Source: Kiritimatiellia bacterium (lineage in GTDB: Bacteria; Verrucomicrobiota; Kiritimatiellia; RFP12; UBA1067). From it: a stretch of 5,817 nucleotides of DNA. The notes beneath the pieces were generated by a model. It had not been told where the DNA came from. It did not search any database and was given only the letters and a program-made list of their open reading frames with translations. Location: assembly GCA_024405335.1 (NCBI GenBank), contig JAKSOX010000132.1, positions 1 to 5,817 on the forward strand, written 5' to 3'. The position numbers and the translations under genes are program-made. The stretch's first letter is position 1, and each line of letters begins with the position of its first letter. Positions 1-5,817 of this stretch are shown piece after piece.

Positions 1-729
1 TTCAAGGGCGAATCGAAGGAGGATTCCATCCGCACCTTTTCGTCGTATTTCGACATGATCATCATGCGCACGCCCGAGAAGGGCCTCGCCGAGCAGATGG
101 CGTGGGAGCTTTCCAATTCGGACCGCCCGATTCCGATCATCAACGCCGGCTCCGGCAAGGACCAGCACCCGACGCAGGCGCTGCTGGACGTGTACACGCT
201 GCTGCGTTCGTTCGAGACGAAGGGCGGGCTCAAGAACCGCACGGTGACGTTTTGCGGCGATCTGTTGCGCGGCCGCACGGTCAGGTCGTTGTCGTACCTG
301 CTCACCAATTTCGAAAACGTCCGCCAGGTGTTCGTGGCGCCGAAGGAGCTGCAGGTGCCGCGGGACGTGCTGGACATCCTCGAAGAGAAGGGCGTGTCCT
401 ACGCGGTTTCGGACAACCTCCGCGAGGCGGTTTCGCTTTCCGATGCGGTGTACATGACGCGCATCCAGGACGAGTGGGACGCGGCCAAGGGCGAATCCGC
501 GCGTATCGACACCTCGAAGTTCAAATTCGGCGCCGAAGAGCTCAAACTGCTGCCGAAGGACGGCGTGATCATGCATCCGCTGCCGCGCCGCGACGAAATC
601 GCCACCTGCTGCGACCACGATCCGCGCGCCATGTACTGGCGGCAGATGCGCAACGGCATGTGGATCCGCGCCGCGCTGATCGCGGCGACGTTCGGCTGCG
701 AAAAGGAAATCCTCGGCTGCGGATATTGA
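1..729 (+). CDS. pyrB: Aspartate carbamoyltransferase catalytic subunit (3' part, 5' end outside window)
   Basis: Catalyses carbamoyl phosphate + L-aspartate to N-carbamoyl-L-aspartate, the committed step of de novo pyrimidine synthesis, in the cytoplasm. The reading frame is open from base 1, so the gene starts upstream; 242 residues are visible of a usual total near 310. Seen in order (window-residue numbers): FKGES at 1-5, whose Lys matches the mobile-loop Lys84 of the E. coli enzyme; MRTPE at 22-26, with the carbamoyl-phosphate Arg; DQHPTQ at 54-59; GDLLRGRTVRSL with the GRT arginine; MTRIQ at 152-156, matching Arg229/Gln231 that bind aspartate; and MHPLPR at 191-196. All catalytic residues in the visible part are present. 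HPTQ, the TRxQ motif and HPLPR-DEI separate it from ornithine carbamoyltransferase. The stop is TGA at 727-729. No pyrI or zinc-binding regulatory domain follows, so allosteric control of the E. coli type is not evident here. The identification is firm. Confidence 0.97.
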   Translation, partial: FKGESKEDSIRTFSSYFDMIIMRTPEKGLAEQMAWELSNSDRPIPIINAGSGKDQHPTQALLDVYTLLRSFETKGGLKNRTVTFCGDLLRGRTVRSLSYLLTNFENVRQVFVAPKELQVPRDVLDILEEKGVSYAVSDNLREAVSLSDAVYMTRIQDEWDAAKGESARIDTSKFKFGAEELKLLPKDGVIMHPLPRRDEIATCCDHDPRAMYWRQMRNGMWIRAALIAATFGCEKEILGCGY

Positions 730-765
730 CGCTTGATCCGGGCCGGGGCGCACGCAACCCTTTGC

Positions 766-794
766 TTGAAATCGCGGGCCGGAAATGGTATTCT
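766..794 (+). promoter_or_regulatory. Predicted sigma-70-type promoter giving a leaderless transcript
   Basis: TTGAAA at 766-771 (5 of 6 matches to the -35 consensus TTGACA) is followed by a 17-nt spacer and TATTCT at 789-794 (4 of 6 to TATAAT). The TGG just before the -10 box is an extended -10 (TGn). Only six bases (795-800) separate the -10 box from the ATG at 801. A start site about 7 nt downstream of the -10 box would therefore fall on or next to the A of that ATG, leaving no 5' leader. It sits in the only sizeable intergenic gap (71 bp) and likely drives the gene at 801 and the four genes behind it. Boxes and spacing are seen; activity is inferred. Confidence 0.6.
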
Positions 795-800
795 ACGGGC

Positions 801-1637
801 ATGCGAAAATACGTGTCAATTGCCTTTTCGTCGTGCGTCGCGTGCGCCGTTTTCGGCGCGGCGGCGCCGAGCGAAATATCCGTCAAGTTGCTGTTCGACT
901 GCCGCGAGTGGGTGCAGGGCGAGCGCATCCGCGCCGTGGTGGACGTGGCGAACTCGAGCGGCGACACGATCGTCGTGGCGCCGGGCGACGCGGCGGACAA
1001 GCTCGTGCTGGAGCTGGCTCGCGCGTCGGACGGGCGCGCCTATCCCAAGTGTTCCGGCGAGAAGCCCTTCACCGCCAAATTCGCGTTGGGGCCTTCCGAA
1101 GGGCAGAAGCTCGAGACCTTTCTGGGCGACCATTTCTTGTTTTCCGACGCCACGCGCTACCTGGCGCGCGCCGTGCTGGTGCACGGCGGCATGCGCTACG
1201 AATCGCCGCGCGTGAGCTTCGACGTCGTTCCCGGCGTCAAGTGCGGCGGCGCGATGCAGGTGTTCTCGAACGTCCCCGGGCTGAAGCGGATGTTCGAACT
1301 CGTCTACTGGCGGCGCGGCCGCGGCGAGCACCTTTTCGTGAAGTCGCACGACGAAGACGGCGGTCGCCGCTGGCGCACGTACGACGTTGGCACGCTGCTG
1401 CGCGTCACGGAGCCGAAGGTTTCCGTGCAGACGAACGGGGTGGTGACGGTGCTGCACCGCGCCACGCAGGACGAGTTCATCCGCACCGAGTTCTGGAGCT
1501 TGAAGGACGCCGTGGTGTTCCGCGAGAACGAGCGCATGACGGATCCCGACGTCGCGGGCGCGGAGCGCGTGAAGGCGCTTTACATGGAGGCGGGCGAAAC
1601 CGAGCCGGTCAAGAAGGCCTGGTGGAAGTTCTGGTGA
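801..1637 (+). CDS. Exported protein of unknown function with aromatic-basic C-terminal tail
   Basis: 278 residues; I do not recognise the family. The N-terminus looks like a Sec signal peptide: Arg2-Lys3, a hydrophobic stretch at about residues 4-19, and a small-residue cleavage region GAAA at 19-22. The protein is therefore probably periplasmic or outer-membrane associated. Cys12 and Cys15 lie too early in the hydrophobic stretch for a convincing lipobox. Residues about 25-146 read as alternating beta strands (KLLFDC, RAVVDVAN, LVLELAR, ARAVLVHGG, VSFDVVP), suggesting an Ig-like beta sandwich. Residues about 155-255 form a second beta-rich part (ELVYWRR, HLFVKSHD, RRWRTYDVG, VVTVLHRAT, RTEFWSLKD). 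Three Cys (34, 84, 148) remain in the mature part. The last eight residues are KKAWWKFW. ATG 801 is chosen because it starts the signal peptide and fits the promoter spacing; no clear Shine-Dalgarno site precedes it. The same frame is open far upstream into pyrB, but that part is an Arg-rich shadow. tsaD follows after 15 nt. Confidence 0.8.
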   Translation: MRKYVSIAFSSCVACAVFGAAAPSEISVKLLFDCREWVQGERIRAVVDVANSSGDTIVVAPGDAADKLVLELARASDGRAYPKCSGEKPFTAKFALGPSEGQKLETFLGDHFLFSDATRYLARAVLVHGGMRYESPRVSFDVVPGVKCGGAMQVFSNVPGLKRMFELVYWRRGRGEHLFVKSHDEDGGRRWRTYDVGTLLRVTEPKVSVQTNGVVTVLHRATQDEFIRTEFWSLKDAVVFRENERMTDPDVAGAERVKALYMEAGETEPVKKAWWKFW

Positions 1638-1652
1638 GGGCGGCATTCCGAA

Positions 1653-2729
1653 ATGAACGTTCTGGGCATCGAGACGAGTTGCGACGAGACGGCGTGCGCG
1701 GTGGTGCGCGACGGCCGCGACGTGCTGTCCAACGTCGTCTACACGCAAATCAAACTGCACCAGCCGTGGGGCGGCGTGGTGCCGGAAATCGCGAGCCGCG
1801 CACACGTGGAGAAAATCTACGGCGTGGTCAAGCAGGCGATGGACGAAGCGGGCCCCGGCTGCCGAATCGACGCGGTGGCGGTCACCTACGGTCCCGGCCT
1901 GTCGCCAGCGCTGCTGGTGGGGCTGAACGCGGCGAAGGGCCTGGCGATGTCGCTGGGCGCGCCCCTGATCGGCGTGAACCACATGGAGGCGCACCTCCAC
2001 ACGCCGTTTTTGCGCGATGCGTCGTTTCCCGCGCCGGACGTGCCGGATCCCGAGACGCTCGCGCCGATGCTCGGGCTTGCCGTTTCCGGCGGACACACGT
2101 GCTGGGTGGACGTGCTCCGGTACGGGCGTTACCGGATCGTGGGGCAGACGCTCGACGACGCGGCGGGCGAGGCGTTCGACAAGGCGGCGAAGCTGCTGGG
2201 GCTGGGCTATCCGGGCGGGCCGGCGGTGGACCGCGCGGCGAAGCGGTTCGCCGGCGGCGATTTCATCCCGTTCCCGAAAGGGCGCCCGAAGGCGGGCACG
2301 GCGGCGCTGGCGGGGCTGGACGCGGAACTCTGCACGAGCTTTTCCGGCCTCAAGACGGCGTTGCTGCACCACGTGCGCCAGGCGTTCGGCGAAGGCCCCG
2401 TGCCGGAGGCGGAGATTCCGCGCATTTGCGCGAGCTACCAGCGGGCGATCGTGGGCGTGCTCGCAGACCGCACGGCCACGGCGCTCAAGCGCCGCAACTA
2501 CAGGGCGCTCGTGGTGGGCGGCGGCGTGAGCCTGAACGGCGCGCTGCGCGACGCGCTGGGCGCCGTGGCCCGGCGTGCGGGCGTGCCGCTGCTGCTGGCG
2601 GCGCCCAAGTTCTGCGGCGACAACGCGGCGATGATCGCCGGCATGGCGCATTACCGCCGCAACCTCGAAGGCGAGGCGGCTTTCGAAGTCGACGTGCATC
2701 CATCGCTCGAAGCAGGAGACGAACCATGA
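1653..2729 (+). CDS. tsaD: tRNA N6-adenosine threonylcarbamoyltransferase TsaD
   Basis: Transfers the threonylcarbamoyl group from threonylcarbamoyl-AMP (made by TsaC/Sua5) to A37 of ANN-decoding tRNAs, forming t6A; acts in the cytoplasm with TsaB and TsaE. 358 residues, of the Kae1/YgjD/ASKHA ATPase-like fold. The N-terminus MNVLGIETSCDET is the family hallmark and fixes the ATG start, although only a weak purine run (GAGGG, 1635-1639) lies upstream. Metal-ligand motif NHMEAH gives His110 and His114; SGGHT follows; DDAAGEAFDK and GYPGG are nucleotide and substrate loops; SFSGLKTA, VVGGGVSLN and CGDNAAM, with metal-ligand Asp323, close the active site. It is about 20 residues longer than the 337-residue E. 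coli protein. About 10 of these sit in a Pro/Asp-rich loop between the HxxxH motif and SGGHT (about residues 120-135). All key residues are intact. The stop overlaps the next start as ATGA, suggesting coupled translation. The old label O-sialoglycoprotein endopeptidase for this family is a misnomer. Confidence 0.97.
   Translation: MNVLGIETSCDETACAVVRDGRDVLSNVVYTQIKLHQPWGGVVPEIASRAHVEKIYGVVKQAMDEAGPGCRIDAVAVTYGPGLSPALLVGLNAAKGLAMSLGAPLIGVNHMEAHLHTPFLRDASFPAPDVPDPETLAPMLGLAVSGGHTCWVDVLRYGRYRIVGQTLDDAAGEAFDKAAKLLGLGYPGGPAVDRAAKRFAGGDFIPFPKGRPKAGTAALAGLDAELCTSFSGLKTALLHHVRQAFGEGPVPEAEIPRICASYQRAIVGVLADRTATALKRRNYRALVVGGGVSLNGALRDALGAVARRAGVPLLLAAPKFCGDNAAMIAGMAHYRRNLEGEAAFEVDVHPSLEAGDEP
2714..2718 (+). 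promoter_or_regulatory. Shine-Dalgarno site for the beta-CASP gene, inside the tsaD 3' end
   Basis: AGGAG at 2714-2718 ends 7 nt before the ATG at 2726. This supports that start over the long open frame that runs upstream in the same phase. It lies within the last codons of tsaD, so ribosomes ending tsaD at 2729 could re-initiate directly. Confidence 0.75.
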
Positions 2730-4123
2730 AACTGACGTTCCTCGGCGCGGCCCAGACCACCACCGGATCCATGCATCTTCTGGAGGCGTGCGGCAAACGC
2801 ATCCTTCTCGACTGCGGCCTCTACCAGGGCCACCGCAAGGAGGCGTTCGAGCGGAACCGCAACCTGCCGGTGGACGCCAAGACGATCGACTGCGTGATCC
2901 TGTCGCACGCGCACATCGACCATTCCGGCAACCTGCCGCAGCTCGTGAAGAAGGGCTTCCGCGGGCGCGTCTACGCGCGCGGGCAGACGATCGAACTGTG
3001 CGACGTGCTGCTGCGCGACAGCTGTTTCCTGCAGAACCGCGACCTCGAGTACGTGAACAAGAAGCGCCGCGCGCAGGGCAAGGCGCTGTTCGAGCCGCTG
3101 TACGAAGAGCGCGACGTGGACGCGCTGATGCGGCTGATGACGCCCATCCACCGCCACGCGCCCACGGAAATCGCGCCCGGCGTCACCGCGACGCTGTTCA
3201 ACGCGGGGCACATTCTCGGTTCCGCGCTCGTGCAGATCGACGTCGCGGGCGGCAAGGGCCATCGCCACCGCATTCTCTTTTCGGGCGACCTCGGCCAGCC
3301 GAACCAACCGATTCTGCAGCACTACGAATACCCGGAAGGCGCGGACGTGGTGCTCATCGAATCGACGTACGCCGACCGTCTGCACCCCAGCGCCGGTTCC
3401 GTGCAGGACAAGCTCGAGATGCTCGTCAACAAAGTGGACCGGCACAACGCGAAGCTGCTCATCCCCGCGTTTTCGGTGGGCCGCACGCAGCAGATAATCT
3501 ACTTCCTGAATCGCCTCCACGCGGCGGGCCGGCTGCCGAAGATCCCGATTTACGTGGACTCGCCGCTTTCCCGCAAGGCGACGGAAATCTACGCGCGCCA
3601 CGAAAGCTGCTACAACGAAGAGGCGCTCGCGGTGTTGCGCGAAGGCAAGAACCCGGTGATGGTGGAGGGCATGAAGTTCATCGCCACGCCGCAGGAATCG
3701 ATGGCGCTCAACGACCAGCCCGGACCGATGATCATCATCGCGGCGTCGGGCATGTGCGAAGGCGGCCGCGTGGTGCACCACCTCAAACAGATCGTGACCG
3801 ATCCGTGGAACGTCGTCCTGATCGTGGGCTTCCAGGCCGAGAACACGCTCGGGCGGCGCATCGTGGAAGAGCGCAACCCCATCCGCATCCTCGGCGAGGA
3901 ACTGCCGCTCAACGCGCGGGTGGAAACGATCAACGCGCTGTCGGCGCACGCCGACCGCGACGGCTTGATGGACTGGTACGACCGCGTGGGCAAGCGCGCG
4001 AAGTTCGCGTTCGCCGTCCACGGGGAGCCGGAAAAGGTGGCCGCCATGAAAAAGTTGCTCGAGCAGCGCGGCACGCCGAACGTCCACGCGCCGGTTCCCG
4101 GCCAGAGTTTCGAAATCGACTGA
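2726..4123 (+). CDS. Beta-CASP metallo-beta-lactamase-fold protein, probable ribonuclease
   Basis: 465 residues, the usual length for bacterial single-chain beta-CASP proteins (YSH1/CPSF73-like, similar to Thermus TTHA0252). Such proteins are zinc-dependent RNA endo/exonucleases acting in the cytoplasm. The metallo-beta-lactamase domain has the N-terminal QTTTGS strand, motif 2 SHAHIDHSG (His61, His63, Asp65, His66), motif 3 with His162 in NAGHILGS, and motif 4 with Asp188 in FSGDLG. The beta-CASP part follows: motif A Glu212 in IESTY, a cap domain with SPLSRKATEIY and ASGMCEGGR, GFQAENTLGRR, motif B His408 in SAHADRDG and motif C His432 in VHGEPEK. All metal ligands are intact, so it should be active. 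KH domains of the archaeal and the extra C-terminal domain of the RNase J types are absent. The AGGAG site and ATGA overlap fix the start at 2726 and couple it to tsaD. The natural RNA substrate cannot be read from sequence; a nuclease role is family-based inference. Confidence 0.93.
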   Translation: MKLTFLGAAQTTTGSMHLLEACGKRILLDCGLYQGHRKEAFERNRNLPVDAKTIDCVILSHAHIDHSGNLPQLVKKGFRGRVYARGQTIELCDVLLRDSCFLQNRDLEYVNKKRRAQGKALFEPLYEERDVDALMRLMTPIHRHAPTEIAPGVTATLFNAGHILGSALVQIDVAGGKGHRHRILFSGDLGQPNQPILQHYEYPEGADVVLIESTYADRLHPSAGSVQDKLEMLVNKVDRHNAKLLIPAFSVGRTQQIIYFLNRLHAAGRLPKIPIYVDSPLSRKATEIYARHESCYNEEALAVLREGKNPVMVEGMKFIATPQESMALNDQPGPMIIIAASGMCEGGRVVHHLKQIVTDPWNVVLIVGFQAENTLGRRIVEERNPIRILGEELPLNARVETINALSAHADRDGLMDWYDRVGKRAKFAFAVHGEPEKVAAMKKLLEQRGTPNVHAPVPGQSFEID

Positions 4124-4140
4124 ACGCCGTCCGCGTCGAA

Positions 4141-4144
4141 AGGA
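4141..4144 (+). promoter_or_regulatory. Shine-Dalgarno site for the phosphofructokinase gene
   Basis: AGGA (within GAAAGGA) ends 7 nt before the ATG at 4152. It decides this start over the nearby out-of-frame ATG at 4147. It lies in the 28-nt gap after the beta-CASP gene, which shows no hairpin or T-run, so transcription likely continues through. Confidence 0.7.
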
Positions 4145-4151
4145 CAATGCC

Positions 4152-5528
4152 ATGAAAGTTTCCGCCACGCTCGAAAAGATCATCGCCAGCAAAGACGAAT
4201 ACCCGCTGGACGTGGACACGCTCGGCGAATGCAAAATCGATTCTCCCGTGCGCCACCACGAGTTCGTCCGCGACGGCGAACGCATCCTCTTCACCGAGAA
4301 CCGCACGCTGCTCGAATACCTCAAGGAGCAGCTCGGGCGCGAACCCAGTTTCGAGCGAGCGGGTCCCCGCGAGAAGATCTACCACGACCCCAGCTGGACG
4401 CGCGTGGGGATTCTCACGGCGGGCGGTCTCTGCCCGGGGCTCAACAACGTGATCAAGGGACTCGTCGAAATCCTGTCCTTCGACTACGGCATCAAGACGA
4501 TTTTCGGCATCCGCTTCGGGTATGCGGGGCTGATTCCGAAATTCGGCCACCAGCCGATCATGCTGAATCCCGACGTGGTGGACACGATCCACGAAATCGG
4601 CGGCACGATCCTCGGGTCCTCGCGCGGCCAGCAGCCCACCGACGAGCTGGTGGACACGCTGGTGCGCATGAACATCAACGTGCTGTTCGTGGTGGGCGGC
4701 GACGGTTCGCTGCGCGGTGCGCGCGACGTGGCGGAGGAATGCCTGCGGCGGGGACTCAAGATATCCGTGGTGGGCGTGCCGAAGACGATCGACAACGACC
4801 TGCAGTTCGTGGGACGGTCCTTCGGGTTCGAAACGGCCGTGGCGGCGGCGACGGACGTGATCCGCAGCGCGCACGTGGAAGCGAAGGGCGCGGCCAACGG
4901 CATCGGTCTCGTGAAGCTGATGGGCCGCGATTCCGGTTTCATCACGGCGTACGCCACGGTGGCGAATCCGGTGGTGAACTTCTGCCTCGTGCCGGAACTC
5001 GACTTCGAGGTGGAGGGCCCGGACGGGTTGCTGGCGGCGCTCGAAAAGCGCATCGCGAGCGGCAAGACGCACTCCGTGATCGTGGTGGCCGAAGGCGCGG
5101 GCCAGCGGCTCATCGAGGGCGAAGAGGCGGGCACCGACGCGTCCGGCAACGTGCTCAAGAAGGACATCGGCGAATTCCTCAAGCGCCACATCACGAACCA
5201 CTTCAAGAGCAAGGGCGAGTCCGCGAGCGTCAAGTATTTCGATCCGAGCTACATGATCCGTTCGGTGCCGGCGCGCGGCACGGACGCGATTCGGTGCTAC
5301 ATGCTCGCGCGCAGCGCGGTGCACGCCGCGATGGCGGGCCGCACGAACTGCGTGGTGGGGTTCATGGGCGAATGGAACACGCTCGTGCCGATCAAGCTCG
5401 CCACGATCGAGCGCCAGCGCGTGAATCCGCGCGGCGACCTGTGGCGCAGCGTGATGGACGCCACTGGCCAGGAATACTATTTCCATCCGCAGAGCCACCG
5501 CGGCAACGGACTCGACATCGCGCCGTGA
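4152..5528 (+). CDS. 6-phosphofructokinase, long plant/trypanosome-like type, probably ATP-dependent
   Basis: Phosphorylates fructose 6-phosphate to fructose 1,6-bisphosphate in cytoplasmic glycolysis. 458 residues, against about 320 for E. coli PfkA. About 84 extra N-terminal residues include the AGPREKIYHDP segment, which is typical of plant and kinetoplastid enzymes. The PFK core starts at VGILTAGGLCPGLNN (about 85-99). GGDGS at 182-186 has Gly185 at the position where PPi-dependent enzymes usually carry Asp, which favours ATP. PKTIDND at 210-216 supplies Lys211 (PPi-type signature) and catalytic base Asp214. MGRDSGF starts at 257 and binds the sugar phosphate; VVAEG has Glu314; SYMIRS gives Tyr367 and Arg370; LARSAVHAAMAG follows. 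The Gly-plus-Lys pairing is known from the ATP-dependent Trypanosoma brucei enzyme, which also resembles PPi-PFK overall. ATP use is therefore likely but not proven. The start is set by the AGGA site and the N-terminal extension being family-like. The stop overlaps the next GTG start. Confidence 0.94.
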   Translation: MKVSATLEKIIASKDEYPLDVDTLGECKIDSPVRHHEFVRDGERILFTENRTLLEYLKEQLGREPSFERAGPREKIYHDPSWTRVGILTAGGLCPGLNNVIKGLVEILSFDYGIKTIFGIRFGYAGLIPKFGHQPIMLNPDVVDTIHEIGGTILGSSRGQQPTDELVDTLVRMNINVLFVVGGDGSLRGARDVAEECLRRGLKISVVGVPKTIDNDLQFVGRSFGFETAVAAATDVIRSAHVEAKGAANGIGLVKLMGRDSGFITAYATVANPVVNFCLVPELDFEVEGPDGLLAALEKRIASGKTHSVIVVAEGAGQRLIEGEEAGTDASGNVLKKDIGEFLKRHITNHFKSKGESASVKYFDPSYMIRSVPARGTDAIRCYMLARSAVHAAMAGRTNCVVGFMGEWNTLVPIKLATIERQRVNPRGDLWRSVMDATGQEYYFHPQSHRGNGLDIAP

Positions 5529-5817
5529 CGGGCGCGGACCTGTGCGTGAAACGTTTTTTCGACATCGCCGTCGTGCTTTTCGCCGCGCCCCTGTGGGCGC
5601 CGCTGGCGGCGGCCGTCGCGGCGGCGGTGCGCGCTTTCGACGGCGCGCCGGCGCTCTTCCGCCAAACGCGCGCGGGATTGGGCGGCCGTCCGTTCGAGGT
5701 GCTCAAGTTCCGCACGATGGCGGACGGCCGCGTCACGCGGCTGGGGGCGGCGCTCCGGAGGCTTTCGCTGGACGAATTGCCGCAGCTCGTGAACGTGCTC
5801 AAAGGCGACATGTCGCT
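5525..5817 (+). CDS. Bacterial sugar transferase (monotopic phosphoglycosyl transferase), 5' part, 3' end outside window
   Basis: Transfers a sugar 1-phosphate from a nucleotide sugar to undecaprenyl phosphate on the inner face of the membrane, starting synthesis of exopolysaccharide, O-antigen or glycoprotein glycan. 97 residues are visible. Seen: KRFFD at the N-terminus; a hydrophobic, Pro-containing stretch at about residues 13-33 (the re-entrant membrane helix of the PglC/WcaJ C-terminal-domain family); FRQTRAGLGGRPFEVLKFRTM; RVTRLG; and SLDELPQL, containing the catalytic Asp-Glu pair (codons 5771-5776), then NVLKGDMSL, which normally leads into VGPRP just beyond the window. The link between KFRTM and RVTRLG is only about 3 residues, shorter than the usual 10-20. 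No ATG precedes KRFFD in frame. GTG 5525 overlaps the kinase stop as GTGA and gives a PglC-like N-terminus; GTG 5546 (start VKRFFD) is the alternative. Large WcaJ-type proteins carry a further N-terminal domain, absent here. The sugar cannot be predicted. Confidence 0.92.
   Translation, partial: MTGADLCVKRFFDIAVVLFAAPLWAPLAAAVAAAVRAFDGAPALFRQTRAGLGGRPFEVLKFRTMADGRVTRLGAALRRLSLDELPQLVNVLKGDMS

Noticed and set aside
730..765. Possible terminator after pyrB (CCGGGCCGG and neighbouring G/C runs)
   Set aside because: The inverted repeat leaves a 1-nt loop and has no following T-run, so no credible intrinsic terminator is visible.
102..800. Upstream extension of the exported protein in the same frame, overlapping pyrB
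   Set aside because: The translation is an Arg/Ala-rich shadow of pyrB; a signal peptide begins exactly at ATG 801 and a promoter lies just before it.
825..846. Lipoprotein signal (lipobox) at Cys12 or Cys15 of the exported protein
   Set aside because: The Cys residues fall in the middle of the hydrophobic stretch, too close to the N-terminus, and the preceding residues do not fit L-[AS]-[GA]-C.
816..2699. Antisense open frame of about 627 codons opposite the exported-protein gene and tsaD
   Set aside because: Its translation is rich in Arg, His and Ala without motifs, as expected on the reverse strand of high-G+C genes; both sense genes have firm signatures.
785..2725. Possible N-terminal extension of the beta-CASP protein (same frame open for about 1.9 kb upstream)
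   Set aside because: The extension is Arg-rich shadow sequence across two real genes. The protein starts as its family does at 2726, with an AGGAG site.
2651..4324. Antisense open frame of about 557 codons opposite the beta-CASP gene
   Set aside because: Low-complexity His/Arg/Val composition and no recognisable domain; the sense frame carries every beta-CASP motif.
3930..5498. Antisense open frame of about 522 codons opposite the phosphofructokinase gene
   Set aside because: A codon-bias shadow; the sense frame is an intact PFK.

Overview
The window is gene-dense, high-G+C bacterial DNA (about two-thirds G+C by eye) with six protein-coding genes, all on the + strand. No RNA genes, mobile elements, CRISPR arrays or extended repeats are visible. 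The mix of genes suggests a chromosome from the PVC superphylum, possibly a Kiritimatiellae/Lentisphaerae/Verrucomicrobia-type bacterium. It includes a plant/trypanosome-type phosphofructokinase, an unrecognised exported protein with an aromatic-basic tail, and strong GCG/CGC codon bias. This placement is inference only; no marker gene in the window proves it.

Layout: (1) 1-729, the 3' part of aspartate carbamoyltransferase (pyrB), cut by the window start. (2) A 71-bp gap (730-800) with a good sigma-70-type promoter whose -10 box lies only 6 nt before the next ATG, which predicts a leaderless transcript. (3) 801-1637, an exported protein of unknown function. (4) 1653-2729, tsaD, the catalytic subunit for tRNA t6A37 synthesis. 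(5) 2726-4123, a beta-CASP metallo-beta-lactamase-fold protein, probably a ribonuclease, overlapping tsaD by ATGA. (6) 4152-5528, a 6-phosphofructokinase of the long plant/kinetoplastid-like type. (7) 5525-5817, the 5' part of a membrane-anchored bacterial sugar transferase (initiating phosphoglycosyl transferase), overlapping the kinase by GTGA and cut by the window end.

From 801 to the window end, the gaps between genes are 15, -4, 28 and -4 nt, with no recognisable terminator. The five genes therefore probably form one transcription unit started by the promoter at 766-794. Functionally it is a mixed housekeeping operon: tRNA modification (TsaD), RNA processing or turnover (beta-CASP protein), glycolysis (PFK) and initiation of surface-glycan synthesis (sugar transferase), led by an uncharacterised exported protein. 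PyrB probably belongs to a preceding unit; no pyrI regulatory-subunit gene follows it.

I found no clear novel defence, mobile or regulatory system. The items most worth a second look are the predicted leaderless promoter, the unknown exported protein it drives, and the phosphoryl-donor signature of the PFK.
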